From Sphingopyxis terrae subsp. terrae NBRC 15098 (GTDB lineage Bacteria > Pseudomonadota > Alphaproteobacteria > Sphingomonadales > Sphingomonadaceae), in assembly GCF_001598815.1 (NCBI RefSeq), contig NZ_BCZQ01000016.1, positions 1 through 64,000 on the forward strand: DNA of 64,000 bases. Direction: 5' to 3'. Shown here one piece after another: positions 49,072-58,352 of this stretch. Below the pieces are notes generated by a model. The model ran no database searches. It had not been told where the DNA came from and saw nothing but the letters and a program-made list of their open reading frames with translations. The stretch's first letter is position 1. The number at the start of each line of letters is the position of its first letter. Both the position numbers and the translations under genes were made by a program.

Positions 49072-49425
49072 ATGGCACATCTTACCCCTTTCGAAAAACG
49101 CCGCCAGCGCGTTCGTACCGCACTCCGTCTGCGTGCTGCCGGGCGTCCGCGCCTTTCGGTGCACCGCTCGGGCCGCCACATCTATGCGCAGCTCATCGAT
49201 GACGCCGCCGGCAAGACGCTGGCTGCGGCTTCGACGCTCGACAAGGATTTGCGCGGCAAGACCGGCGCGACGGCTTCGGCTGCTGCCGAAGTCGGCAAGC
49301 GCCTTGCCGACGCCGCCAAGAAGGCGGGCGTGACGCAGGTCGTGTTCGACCGCGGCGGCTTCCTGTTCCACGGGCGCATCAAGGCGCTGGCCGACGCGGC
49401 GCGCGAAGGCGGATTGGAGTTCTGA
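49072..49425 (+). CDS. rplR: 50S ribosomal protein L18
   Basis: A 117-residue 5S rRNA-binding protein. [22 protein letters not shown] and [23 protein letters not shown] are clear. Confidence 0.97.
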   Translation: MAHLTPFEKRRQRVRTALRLRAAGRPRLSVHRSGRHIYAQLIDDAAGKTLAAASTLDKDLRGKTGATASAAAEVGKRLADAAKKAGVTQVVFDRGGFLFHGRIKALADAAREGGLEF

Positions 49426-49427
49426 TT

Positions 49428-50141
49428 ATGGCTGACGAAAACACCACGGGTCAGGGCAACCAGCCCGAGGCGATCCTGGCGCCTGAAACCACCAACGCCG
49501 AAGTCACGGGTCGCCGTGGTCGCGGCGGTCGTGATGGCGGACGTGGCGGTCGCGACGGTGGCCGTGGTCGCCGCGACGATCGGCGTCCGCGCGACGAGGA
49601 TGGTGGCGAAGAGCTGATCGAAAAGCTCGTTCACATCAACCGCGTTTCGAAGACCGTGAAGGGCGGCAAGCGCTTTGGTTTCGCCGCGCTCGTCGTCGTC
49701 GGTGACGGCAAGGGCCGCGCCGGTTTCGGTCATGGCAAGGCGCGCGAAGTGCCCGAAGCCATTTCGAAGGCGACCGCCGCTGCGAAGAAGGCGATGATTC
49801 GCGTTCCGCTGCGCGATGGCCGCACGCTGCACCATGACGGGCGCGGCCATTTCGGCGCCGGCAACGTCACCGTGCGTTCGGCGCCTGCAGGTACCGGCAT
49901 CATCGCTGGTGGCCCGATGCGTGCCGTGTTCGAATCGCTCGGTGTTGCCGATGTGGTGACCAAGTCGGTCGGCACGTCGAACCCCTACAACATGATCCGC
50001 GCGACCTTCCAGGCGCTCGGCGAACAGACCAGCCCGAAGTCGGTCGCGCAGCGTCGCGGCAAGAAGGTTTCGGACCTGATCAAGCGCGGCGGCGTGTCCG
50101 ATCGTGCAGCCGAGGCTGAGGCCGCGGCGGTGACGGAGTAA
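49428..50141 (+). CDS. rpsE: 30S ribosomal protein S5 with Arg/Gly-rich extension
   Basis: A 237-residue S5, longer than the about 167 of E. coli. Residues 28-52 are an Arg/Gly/Asp-rich stretch ([20 protein letters not shown]) before the standard S5 domain [19 protein letters not shown]. Core: [17 protein letters not shown] and [17 protein letters not shown]. The C-terminus is Ala/Glu-rich. Confidence 0.96.
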   Translation: MADENTTGQGNQPEAILAPETTNAEVTGRRGRGGRDGGRGGRDGGRGRRDDRRPRDEDGGEELIEKLVHINRVSKTVKGGKRFGFAALVVVGDGKGRAGFGHGKAREVPEAISKATAAAKKAMIRVPLRDGRTLHHDGRGHFGAGNVTVRSAPAGTGIIAGGPMRAVFESLGVADVVTKSVGTSNPYNMIRATFQALGEQTSPKSVAQRRGKKVSDLIKRGGVSDRAAEAEAAAVTE

Positions 50142-50145
50142 GACA

Positions 50146-50331
50146 ATGGCCGACAAGAAGATCAAGATCCGCCAGATCGGTTCGCCGATCCGTCGTCCCA
50201 AGGACCAGCGCAAGATCCTGACCGGCCTCGGCCTGGGCAAGATGAACCGCGAAGTCGAACTGGTCGACACCCCGGAAGTGCGCGGCATGATCCGCAAGCT
50301 TCCCCACATGGTGGAAGTAATCGAGGGCTAA
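50146..50331 (+). CDS. rpmD: 50S ribosomal protein L30
   Basis: A 61-residue protein. [23 protein letters not shown] and [10 protein letters not shown] match. It follows rpsE by 4 bases; one base separates it from the DUF1737 gene. Confidence 0.97.
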   Translation: MADKKIKIRQIGSPIRRPKDQRKILTGLGLGKMNREVELVDTPEVRGMIRKLPHMVEVIEG

Positions 50332-50332
50332 G

Positions 50333-50539
50333 GTGAAGCTCTATCGCCTGTTGACCGGTCCCGATGATGCCGCCTTCTGCGCGCGTGTCGAAGGGCTGCT
50401 CAATCGGGGGTGGCAACTTCACGGAAGTCCGTCGATCACCTGCGTCGATGGCCGCGGCCATGTGGCGCAGGCGATCGTGATGGAAAAGGCCGGGCCCTAT
50501 CCCGGCTTCCAACCGTCGAGTGAAATCGAACCCGACTGA
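50333..50539 (+). CDS. DUF1737-type small protein inside the spc operon
   Basis: A 68-residue protein starting at GTG, one base after the rpmD TAA. GAGGG within the end of rpmD is the likely ribosome site. [31 protein letters not shown] matches DUF1737, a domain of unknown role often found in small cytoplasmic proteins. It lies 43 bases before rplO, where other bacteria have nothing. Its codon use does not stand out from the operon. Confidence 0.8.
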   Translation: MKLYRLLTGPDDAAFCARVEGLLNRGWQLHGSPSITCVDGRGHVAQAIVMEKAGPYPGFQPSSEIEPD

Positions 50540-50582
50540 AACACCGGGTTCAAAGCGCGACAAAAGCGAAAGCGAGTGCAAA

Positions 50583-51065
50583 ATGACTATCAAGCTTAAC
50601 GATCTTCGTGACAACAATGGCGCCCGCAAGGGCCGCATGCGCGTCGGACGCGGCATCGGTTCGGGCAAGGGCAAGACCGCCGGCCGCGGCCAGAAGGGCC
50701 AGAAGGCCCGCAGCGGTGTCGCGATCAACGGCTTCGAAGGCGGCCAGATGCCGCTCCACATGCGCATCCCGAAGCGCGGCTTCAACAACATCTTCGGCAA
50801 GGATTTCGCGATCGTGAACCTGGGCCAGGTGCAGAAGCTGGTCGATGCCAAGAAGCTCGACCCCAAGGCGACCGTCGACCACGCGGCGCTGAAGGCTGCC
50901 GGTGTGGCCCGCGGCGGCAAGGACGGCGTCCGTCTCCTCGCCAAGGGCGAACTGACCGCGAAGCTCAACTTCGCCGTTGCCGGCGCGTCGAAGGGCGCGA
51001 TCGAGGCGGTCGAAAAGGCGGGCGGCAAGGTCGACCTGCCGGCGGCCGAAGCGAAGGCCGAGTAA
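50583..51065 (+). CDS. rplO: 50S ribosomal protein L15
   Basis: A 160-residue protein. [34 protein letters not shown] and [18 protein letters not shown] are characteristic. ATG at 50583 with GAG upstream. Confidence 0.97.
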   Translation: MTIKLNDLRDNNGARKGRMRVGRGIGSGKGKTAGRGQKGQKARSGVAINGFEGGQMPLHMRIPKRGFNNIFGKDFAIVNLGQVQKLVDAKKLDPKATVDHAALKAAGVARGGKDGVRLLAKGELTAKLNFAVAGASKGAIEAVEKAGGKVDLPAAEAKAE

Positions 51066-51072
51066 TTCGGAC

Positions 51073-51101
51073 AAGGGGCGGTTCCGAAAGGGATCGCCCT
51101 T
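51073..51101 (+). terminator. Hairpin between rplO and secY
   Basis: AAGGGGCGGTTCC (51073-51085) pairs imperfectly with GGGATCGCCCTT (51090-51101) around GAAA, then CGTCTTTGTG. It may act as a weak terminator or attenuator, giving less secY than ribosomal protein. The rest of the 237-base gap shows no gene. Confidence 0.4.
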
Positions 51102-51302
51102 CGTCTTTGTGATCATCTCTATTCCCGTTCGATAGCGCAGGTTCGAGAGGCATTCCGGCCCCGCCAGATGCGAGCGGATCGATGGGGCGAATGAACGCCC
51201 CATCAAAAATGGGCCTTTCCCCTTGCGCTTCGTAACCGCCGAACGCACATAGGCGCGGGGTCGCCGGGGGCGCGGTCCGGAATATCCTCGAGGAAACTAC
51301 CC

Positions 51303-52676
51303 ATGGCCTCTCGCGCCGACCAGCTTGCTTCCAGCATCAATTTTTCGAAGTTCGGCAAGGCGACCGAACTCAAGAACCGCATCTGGTTCACGATCGGTGC
51401 GCTGATCGTCTTCCGCTTCCTGTCGTTCGTGCCGCTGCCCGGGGTCGACCCCGTGGCGCTGTCGCGCCTTTACAGCCAGGCGGCGTCGGGCGGCATCCTC
51501 GACATCTTCAACACCTTCTCGGGCGGCAGCCTGGAGCGCATGAGCATCATCGCGCTCGGCGTCATGCCCTATATCACGGCGTCGATCGTCGTGCAGCTCG
51601 CCGCGGCGCTGGCCCCGAGCCTCGCCGCGCTCAAGAAAGAGGGCGAAAGCGGCCGCAAGAAGCTCAACCAATATACGCGCTACGGCACCGTGCTGCTCAC
51701 CGCGATCCAGGGCTATTTCATTGCCGTCGGCCTGGAAACGCTCGGGCAGAGCCAGGGCATCGCCGCGGTCGTCGACCCAGGCATGATGTTCCGCGTCGGC
51801 GCAGTCATCAGCATCGTCGGCGGTACGCTGTTCCTGATGTGGCTTGGCGAACAGATCACCAGCCGCGGGATCGGCAACGGCGTCTCGCTGATCATCATGG
51901 CGGGCATCCTCGCGCAGCTTCCGCGCAGCTTTGCCCAGATGTTCACGCAGGTTCGTGAAGGATCGATGGGCGGCGGCACGATCGTCGCGGTCATCGGCGG
52001 CGCGATCATCATCATCGCCTTCATCAGCTTCATGGAACGCGCACAGCGCCGCGTGCTGGTGCAATATCCGAAGCGCGCGACGCAGCGCGGCGTGATGCAG
52101 GCCGAGCGCAGCCACCTGCCGCTGAAGGTCAATACTGCAGGCGTGATTCCGCCGATCTTCGCCTCGTCGCTGCTGCTGATGCCGCTGACCGTCACGCAGA
52201 TGCTGGGCAATAATGTGAAGGGCGACACCGCCTGGGGCGATTTCCTCATCACGATCAACCAGTATCTCGCGCACGGCCAGCCGCTCTATATGGCGCTCTA
52301 TGCCGCGGGCATCATCTTCTTCTGCTTCTTCTACGTCGCGGTCGTCTTCAACCCCGAGGAAACCGCCGACAATCTGAAGCGCCAGAACGGTTTCATCCCC
52401 GGCATCCGTCCGGGCAAGAATACCGCGGCCTATCTCGATTTCGTGCTGACCCGCATCACCGTGATCGGCGCCGCCTATCTGGCGCTCATCTGCCTTATCC
52501 CGGAATATTTCATCGCCGGGTCGGGCCTGCCGTTCCAGCTTGGCGGCACCAGCCTGCTGATCATCGTCAATGTCACCATCGATACGATCAGCCAGATCCA
52601 GAGCCACATGCTCGCGCACCAATATGGCGATCTGATCAAGAAAGCCAAATTGAAGGGCGGCATTGCGCGCCGCTGA
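51303..52676 (+). CDS. secY: Protein translocase subunit SecY
   Basis: A 457-residue inner-membrane channel with ten predicted transmembrane helices. Begins FSKFGKATELKNRIWFTIGALIVFR; FNTFSGGSLERMSI in the plug region; later GLPFQLGGTSLLIIVNVTIDT and SHMLAHQY. Gene order and length are typical. Confidence 0.97.
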   Translation: MASRADQLASSINFSKFGKATELKNRIWFTIGALIVFRFLSFVPLPGVDPVALSRLYSQAASGGILDIFNTFSGGSLERMSIIALGVMPYITASIVVQLAAALAPSLAALKKEGESGRKKLNQYTRYGTVLLTAIQGYFIAVGLETLGQSQGIAAVVDPGMMFRVGAVISIVGGTLFLMWLGEQITSRGIGNGVSLIIMAGILAQLPRSFAQMFTQVREGSMGGGTIVAVIGGAIIIIAFISFMERAQRRVLVQYPKRATQRGVMQAERSHLPLKVNTAGVIPPIFASSLLLMPLTVTQMLGNNVKGDTAWGDFLITINQYLAHGQPLYMALYAAGIIFFCFFYVAVVFNPEETADNLKRQNGFIPGIRPGKNTAAYLDFVLTRITVIGAAYLALICLIPEYFIAGSGLPFQLGGTSLLIIVNVTIDTISQIQSHMLAHQYGDLIKKAKLKGGIARR

Positions 52677-52723
52677 CGCGGTCGCTAGGCGAAATCCTGA
52701 CAGGGTAGGCAACAGGGGGCGTC

Positions 52724-53386
52724 ATGACGCTGAACATCATTTTGCTTGGACCGCCGGGAGCCGGCAAGGGAACGCAGGCTTCGCGTCTGGTGGAAGAGCA
52801 TGGGATGGTCCAGCTTTCCACCGGCGATATGCTCCGTGCGGCGGTCAAGGCGGGAACGCCGATCGGTCTGCAGGCCAAGGCGGTGATGGACGCGGGCGAA
52901 CTGGTGTCGGACGAAATCGTCTCGGGCCTGATCGGCGAGCGGCTCGACGAGCTCGGGAACGAAACCTCGGTCATCTTCGACGGCTATCCGCGCACCGCGG
53001 CGCAGGCCGAGGCGCTCGACGGCATCTTGTCGGCGCGCGGCCGCAAGCTCGACCATGTCATCGAACTGGTCGTCGACGAAGATGCGCTGGTCGACCGGAT
53101 CACCGGACGCTTTTCGTGCGCCAATTGCGGCGAAGGCTATCACGATCGCTACAAGCTGCCGAAGGTCGAAGGCACCTGCGACGTGTGCGGCAGCCATGAT
53201 TTCAAGCGCCGTCCCGACGACAATGAGGAAACGGTGCGCACGCGCATGGCCGAATATCGCGCGAAGACCGAACCGATCCTGCCGATCTACGAGGCGCGCG
53301 GCATCGTCAGCAAGGTCGACGGCATGGCCGCGATCGACGTCGTCAACGATGCGATCGAGGCGATCCTACAAGGCGACGCCAGCTAG
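52724..53386 (+). CDS. adk: Adenylate kinase with Cys-type zinc-binding lid
   Basis: A 220-residue enzyme balancing ATP, ADP and AMP. P-loop GPPGAGKGTQAS at residues 8-19, STGDMLR near 37, and DGYPRT near 85. The lid carries C-x2-C and C-x2-C (CANC near residue 129, CDVC near 149), likely to bind zinc as in some other bacteria. It follows secY, as usual. Confidence 0.97.
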   Translation: MTLNIILLGPPGAGKGTQASRLVEEHGMVQLSTGDMLRAAVKAGTPIGLQAKAVMDAGELVSDEIVSGLIGERLDELGNETSVIFDGYPRTAAQAEALDGILSARGRKLDHVIELVVDEDALVDRITGRFSCANCGEGYHDRYKLPKVEGTCDVCGSHDFKRRPDDNEETVRTRMAEYRAKTEPILPIYEARGIVSKVDGMAAIDVVNDAIEAILQGDAS

Positions 53387-53434
53387 TCAGCCCCCCTGGC
53401 GCCGTCTATGAAGATGGCGAAGGGGGAATGATCC

Positions 53435-54154
53435 ATGCATGTGAAATCGTCTTTCGGCGTGCTCCTGTTCGCGGCTACGTGCGTCGCCTCGCCGGCAGCG
53501 GCCAAGGTCATCGACCAGAGCGACATCGGTTTCACCGTCGCGCATACGGCGCAGGTCGCCGCGACGCCCGAAGACGTGTGGAAAATGCTCCGCACGCCCG
53601 ACAAATGGTGGTCGAAAGAGCATAGTTGGTCGGGCGATGCCGCCAATTTCTGGCTCGATTCGCAGGCTGGCGGCTGTTTCTGCGAAAAACTTCCCGACGA
53701 AGGACAGGGCGTCGGCAGCGTCCAGCACGCGCGGATCATCTTCGCCAAGCCGGGCGAAATGATGCGCCTGTCGGGCGCATTCGGGCCGCTGCAGGGCGAG
53801 GCGGTCACGGGGACGCTGACGATCCAGATCAAAAAGACGCCGACGGGCAGCGCGATCCGCTTCGACTATGTCGTCGGCGGCTATATGCGCTTCAAGGTCG
53901 CCGACATCGCTCCCGCCGTCGACAAGGTGCTGGCCGAACAGATGGTCGGGCTCGCGAACGCGCTCGGCGGATCGCTCCCGGTCGCGCGCGGCGACAAGCC
54001 GGCCGAGGATAAGTCCGGCGAAGGCGCGGACGAAACGGCCAAACCGGCGGATAGCAATGCCGATGCGGACGGCGCGGCGGAGCCGGAACCCGCCGATTCG
54101 GGTCTCGACGCCGCGGTCGCAGATCTCGTCAAGGACGAGCCCAAGCGCGACTGA
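53435..54154 (+). CDS. Exported SRPBCC-fold protein
   Basis: A 239-residue protein with signal peptide residues 1-22 (FGVLLFAATCVASPAAA). The START/SRPBCC fold is suggested by VAHTAQVAATPEDVWKMLRTPDKWWSKEHSWSG, with later VTGTLTIQIKKTPTGSAIRFDYVV. A long Ala/Asp/Glu-rich tail from about residue 185 looks disordered. Ligand unknown. It occupies the place where rpsM usually follows adk. Confidence 0.8.
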   Translation: MHVKSSFGVLLFAATCVASPAAAKVIDQSDIGFTVAHTAQVAATPEDVWKMLRTPDKWWSKEHSWSGDAANFWLDSQAGGCFCEKLPDEGQGVGSVQHARIIFAKPGEMMRLSGAFGPLQGEAVTGTLTIQIKKTPTGSAIRFDYVVGGYMRFKVADIAPAVDKVLAEQMVGLANALGGSLPVARGDKPAEDKSGEGADETAKPADSNADADGAAEPEPADSGLDAAVADLVKDEPKRD

Positions 54155-54169
54155 CGCCCGCTGCCGACG

Positions 54170-54697
54170 TCAGGAAGCGTCCTTGCCGCGCAGCTGGGCG
54201 AGCGCGCCGAACGGACCGGCCTGTTCTTCGGTCAGCACGCCCTTTTCGGCGAGGATGCGGTCGGCATCGGGATGGCGCGGAAAGGGCTCGAGCGCCAGCG
54301 ACAGCGTCTGCACCGCGGCTTCGCCGATATCGACGCGATCGCCTTCGAGCGGCAGGACATCGCAATCATCCGCGCTGATCTCGACCTCTTCCTCCTCGCT
54401 CGCGTCGGCGCCGATGTCGCGCAGGAAGCGCAGGTCGAAGGGGTCCGCGATGTGTGCAGGGACGGGGAGATCAGTGGCGGCGCACGCCTGTACCACGTCT
54501 GCGGTGATGCTGCCTCGTGCGGTGATTCCGCCGGCGACGGCGAACACCTCTGCCTCGACGACGAAGCGATCGAGCGCGATCAGGCCGAGTCGCTTGGCAA
54601 TCGCGGCGCGGGTCGCTTCGTCGGTGTCGAGCGCGACCTTGCGGCCCTGCATCGCGTCGGCGAGGGTGACGATGTGCGAAAGCTCGGGATTGGTCAT
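54170..54697 (-). CDS. DUF177 (YceD-like) protein
   Basis: A 175-residue protein. LERFVVEAEVFAVAGGITARGSITADVVQACAATDLPV-type pattern with a Cys-containing strand, and DCDVLPLEGDRVDIGEAAVQTLSLALEPFPRHPDAD. YceD relatives are linked to 23S rRNA accumulation. ATG at 54697 overlaps the preceding gene by four bases. Confidence 0.85.
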   Translation of the reverse strand: MTNPELSHIVTLADAMQGRKVALDTDEATRAAIAKRLGLIALDRFVVEAEVFAVAGGITARGSITADVVQACAATDLPVPAHIADPFDLRFLRDIGADASEEEEVEISADDCDVLPLEGDRVDIGEAAVQTLSLALEPFPRHPDADRILAEKGVLTEEQAGPFGALAQLRGKDAS

Positions 54698-55224
54698 GCG
54701 GGCTCTCCGGGCAAGCGGTCGGCGACGACCAGGTCCGCAACCGGGATCGCGGCAAGCCCCGTGCGCAGGGCCGCGACCGCTGCCATGACATGCGCCAGTC
54801 CTTCGGCGGGCGGCGCCTTGCCGCGCCACAGATTGCGCACCAGCGCTTCTTCCAGCGCCGCCGATCCGTCGGGCGCGCGATAGGCTCCCAGCCGTCCGCC
54901 CAGCGCTCCAACCATGCGACCGACCTGTTTGCCGACCACCATGTCGCCAAAGCCGATCTGGCGCATCTGCCCATCCATGTCGGCGACGAACAATTCGGTC
55001 AGTTCAACCCCCGCCAGCGCCTGGTCGGGATCATCGTCGATGCGATGGAGGACGAGCGCCAGCACCAAGCTGACCATGTCGAAGCGGCCGTCGAGCGTGT
55101 CGGGAACCTGTCCCGCCAGATACCAGTGCGGCGCACGCGCGGCCGCGACGACGGCATTCCAGAGCGGACGCCGCGCTTCGCGGGGATCGGGGGCGGATCG
55201 GAAGAATTTGCTGATCGAGAACAT
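54694..55224 (-). CDS. Ubiquinol-cytochrome c chaperone (CBP3-like)
   Basis: A 176-residue protein with the CBP3 pattern: AAARAPHWYLAGQVPDTLDGRFDMVSLVLALVLHR, and FVADMDGQMRQIGFGDMVVGKQVG. Such proteins assist cytochrome b in assembly of complex III. ATG at 55224; an upstream frame to 55299 is probably not coding. ATGA overlap with DUF177. Confidence 0.88.
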   Translation of the reverse strand: MFSISKFFRSAPDPREARRPLWNAVVAAARAPHWYLAGQVPDTLDGRFDMVSLVLALVLHRIDDDPDQALAGVELTELFVADMDGQMRQIGFGDMVVGKQVGRMVGALGGRLGAYRAPDGSAALEEALVRNLWRGKAPPAEGLAHVMAAVAALRTGLAAIPVADLVVADRLPGEPA

Positions 55225-55395
55225 GGCCCACCGCTTAGGCCCATTCGGCGTCGCGGAAAAGAGGCACCGGTCAGCCTGCAGCAAGCTTTGCGGCGGCATA
55301 AGCCGCTTGTGCGTCCCGTCCGCTTGCGGTTAAGAGGCGCACAAGCCAGCGCCTGCGCCGCCGTCCGGCGAGCCGCGCGCAACGGAGACCGATTG

Positions 55396-55884
55396 ATGCC
55401 GAAAACCATTGCCTCGCTTACCGGCCGCCGCGCGGGCCTCATCCTTGCCGGGGTCGCGCTTGCGCTGTCGGCGGGGGGATGCGCCCAGCTCAAGGGGCGT
55501 CAGGGTTATATCGTCGATCCGGTGCTGACCCAGGCGATTACCCCCGGCGTCGACAATCGCGAGTCGGTGGAAAAGACGCTTGGCCGTCCGACCTTCGTCG
55601 GCCAGTTCGGCAACAATGAATATTATTATCTGTCGCGCGAAACGCGCCAGCTCGCCTTCGCCCACCCGCGGCCCGTGGCACAGCAGGTGCTGCGCGTCAG
55701 CTTCGATCCCGCAGGCAATGTCGTCGGCGTCGATCGCACCGGGCTCGAACAGGTGAGCAAGATCAGCCCGAACGGCGACAGCACGCCGACGCTGGGCCGT
55801 CATCGCAGCTTCTTCGAGGATATTTTCGGCAATATCGGCGCGGTCGGCGCGCCGGGTGTCGGGGGCGGCGCGCAGGGGCAATAA
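55396..55884 (+). CDS. bamE: Outer-membrane assembly lipoprotein BamE
   Basis: A 162-residue SmpA/OmlA-domain lipoprotein of the BAM complex. Lipobox in ALSAGGC (Cys near residue 29). Core TPGVDNRESVEKTLGRPTFVGQFGNNEYYYLSRET is the BamE pattern. ATG at 55396 has CGGAG 7 bases upstream. Diverges from the CBP3-like gene across 171 bases. A strong terminator follows. Confidence 0.9.
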   Translation: MPKTIASLTGRRAGLILAGVALALSAGGCAQLKGRQGYIVDPVLTQAITPGVDNRESVEKTLGRPTFVGQFGNNEYYYLSRETRQLAFAHPRPVAQQVLRVSFDPAGNVVGVDRTGLEQVSKISPNGDSTPTLGRHRSFFEDIFGNIGAVGAPGVGGGAQGQ

Positions 55885-55913
55885 ACCTCGCTTGCCGATC
55901 GGCAGAAGAAAGC

Positions 55914-55947
55914 AAAACGGCGCTGATCCATGGATCAGCGCCGTTTT
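55914..55947. terminator. Bidirectional intrinsic terminator
   Basis: A perfect 34-base palindrome, 17 bases each arm (AAAACGGCGCTGATCCA and its complement), followed by TCG on the plus strand. The A run and T run on its two sides serve both strands, between convergent bamE and maeB. Confidence 0.9.
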
Positions 55948-55955
55948 TCGTTTGA

Positions 55956-58220
55956 TCAGACTGCGATGCCGCCGGCCGCCAGAACCGCCAGCGTGACCAG
56001 ATCCGAGGCGGTGGATGCCATGGTTGCAATCTGCACCGGCTTTTCCATCCCGATCAGCATCGGTCCGATGACTGCGCTGCCGCCGAGTTCGCGCAGCAGC
56101 TTTGCCGACAGATTGCCCGACTGCAGCCCCGGCATCACCAGAACATTCGCGGGGCCCGAAAGGCGACAGAAGGGATAATTGGCCATGACGCGCGGATTCA
56201 GCGCGACGTCGGGCGACATTTCGCCTTCATATTCGAAGGCCGGCTGGCGATCGTCGAGGATGTGGACGGCATCGCGGATATTGTCGAGCCACGATCCCGG
56301 CGGGTTGCCGAAGGTCGAATAGGACAGGAAGGCAACGCGCGGTTCGTGACCCATGCGGCGCGCGACCTGCGCCGTGCGGTCGGCGATGTCGGCGAGCATT
56401 TCGGCCGAGGGGCGTTCGTTGACCGTCGTGTCGGCCATGAAGATGGTGTGATGCTGTCCGACGAGGACGTGAATGCCGAACGCCGTCTTGCCCTCGGCAG
56501 GGTCGATCACCCGCCGCACTTCGCGCATCGTCTGCGAATAGGTGCGCGTCACGCCGGTGATCATCGCATCGCCAAGGCCGAGTTTGAGCAGCAGCGAGCC
56601 GAAGATGTTGCGATCGCGGTTGACCATACGTTCGATGTCGCGGCGCAGATAGCCGCGGCGCTGGAGCCGCTCGTAGAGCATTTCGACCATCTGGGGGACG
56701 TGCGGCGAATTAACGCTGTTATGAACCTCGAAGCTTTCGGGGTCGGCGACGCCCATGTCGCGCAGCTTGTTGTGCAGACCTTCGCGCCCGACGAGGACGG
56801 GGATGCCATAGCCGCCGTCGCGGAACTGGATCGCGGCGCGCAGCACCACTTCTTCCTCGCCCTCGGCAAAGACGACGCGCTTCGGATTGGCGCGCGCCGC
56901 TTCATAGGCGAGGGTGAGGACCGATGTGGTCGGATTGAGCCGGGCACGCAGCCGCGTGCGATACGCCTCCAGATCGTCGATCGGCTGCTGCGCGACGCCC
57001 GTCTCCATCGCCGCCTTCGCGACCGCCGCGGGGACGATCTCCATCAGCCGCGGGTCGAAGGGCGAGGGGATGATATATTCGGGGCCGAAGCTCGACGCGC
57101 GGCCGCCATAGGCCGCCGCCACTTCCTCGGGCACCTGCTGGCGCGCGAGATCGGCGATCGCATAGGCGGCGGCAATCTTCATCTCTTCGTTGATCGCGGT
57201 CGCGCGCACGTCGAGCGCGCCGCGGAAGATGAAGGGGAAGCACAGCACATTGTTGACCTGGTTGGGATAGTCCGAACGCCCCGTTGCGATGATCGCGTCG
57301 GGGCGCGCCGCACGGGCATCGGGGGGCGAGATTTCGGGATCAGGGTTCGCCATCGCGAAAATGATCGGCGCGGGCGCCATGTCCTTCACCATCTCGGGCT
57401 TGAGCGCGCCCGCCGCCGACAGGCCGAGGAAGACGTCCGCGCCGCTAAGCGCTTCGGTCAGGTCGCGCGCTTCGGTCGGAACGGCGTGGGCCGATTTCCA
57501 CTGGTCCATTCCTTCGGTGCGGCCCTGATAGATGGTGCCCTTGCGGTCGCACATGATGACATTTTCGTGCCGCACGCCCATCGCCTTGATCAGCGCGGTG
57601 CAGGCGATGGCCGCAGCGCCGGCGCCGTTGACGACGACCTTGATGTCGGCCAGATCGCGCCCGGTCAGATGGCACGCGTTGATGAGCCCGGCGGCGGTGA
57701 TGATCGCGGTGCCATGCTGGTCGTCATGGAACACCGGGATGTTCATCTTTTCCTTGAGCGCCGCCTCGATGATGAAGCAGTTGGGGGCCGCGATGTCCTC
57801 AAGGTTGATGCCGCCGAAGCTCGGTTCGAGCAGTTCGACCGCGTCGATGAACGCCTGCGGGTCTTCGGTCTTGAGCTCAAGGTCGATCGAATCGACATCG
57901 GCGAAGCGCTTGAACAGCACCGCCTTGCCTTCCATCACCGGCTTCGAGGCGAGCGCGCCGAGATTGCCCAGGCCCAGGATCGCCGTGCCGTTCGAGATCA
58001 CGGCGACAAGATTGCCCTTGGCGGTATAGTCATAGGCCTTGGCCGGATCCTCGGCGATTGCATTCACCGGCACCGCGACGCCCGGCGAATAGGCGAGGCT
58101 GAGGTCGCGCTGCGTCGCCATCGGCTTCGACGCGATGATCTCGATTTTCCCCGGCCGCCCATAGCTGTGATAGAGCAGGGCCTCGCGGTCCGAAAATTGC
58201 ACCTTGCTGCCGCCGTCCAT
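55956..58220 (-). CDS. maeB: NADP-dependent malic enzyme with PTA-like domain
   Basis: A 754-residue protein. Malic domain residues 1 to about 430: SPGVAVPVNAIAEDP near 50, HDDQHGTAI near 165, and the dinucleotide site GAGAAAIACTALI. C-terminal phosphotransacetylase-like domain begins about residue 435 and is likely regulatory, since it lacks obvious separate activity. Converts malate to pyruvate and makes NADPH. Converges on bamE over the palindromic terminator. Confidence 0.94.
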   Translation of the reverse strand: MDGGSKVQFSDREALLYHSYGRPGKIEIIASKPMATQRDLSLAYSPGVAVPVNAIAEDPAKAYDYTAKGNLVAVISNGTAILGLGNLGALASKPVMEGKAVLFKRFADVDSIDLELKTEDPQAFIDAVELLEPSFGGINLEDIAAPNCFIIEAALKEKMNIPVFHDDQHGTAIITAAGLINACHLTGRDLADIKVVVNGAGAAAIACTALIKAMGVRHENVIMCDRKGTIYQGRTEGMDQWKSAHAVPTEARDLTEALSGADVFLGLSAAGALKPEMVKDMAPAPIIFAMANPDPEISPPDARAARPDAIIATGRSDYPNQVNNVLCFPFIFRGALDVRATAINEEMKIAAAYAIADLARQQVPEEVAAAYGGRASSFGPEYIIPSPFDPRLMEIVPAAVAKAAMETGVAQQPIDDLEAYRTRLRARLNPTTSVLTLAYEAARANPKRVVFAEGEEEVVLRAAIQFRDGGYGIPVLVGREGLHNKLRDMGVADPESFEVHNSVNSPHVPQMVEMLYERLQRRGYLRRDIERMVNRDRNIFGSLLLKLGLGDAMITGVTRTYSQTMREVRRVIDPAEGKTAFGIHVLVGQHHTIFMADTTVNERPSAEMLADIADRTAQVARRMGHEPRVAFLSYSTFGNPPGSWLDNIRDAVHILDDRQPAFEYEGEMSPDVALNPRVMANYPFCRLSGPANVLVMPGLQSGNLSAKLLRELGGSAVIGPMLIGMEKPVQIATMASTASDLVTLAVLAAGGIAV

Positions 58221-58352
58221 TCTTTATCCCCTACTTCGATTATCAGGATGCGCGTCCGAGCCCATTCCCTAGCGTCGGCTTGGCGAAATGGAACCCCGTG
58301 TTTCTGGCCCGCGCGCCTTGCCATGCGAGCCCCAATGACTAAGCAGGGGCGG

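Noticed and set aside
49360..49380. Possible fourth parS in rplR (TGTTCCACGGGCGC)
   Set aside because: Only half of the palindrome matches.
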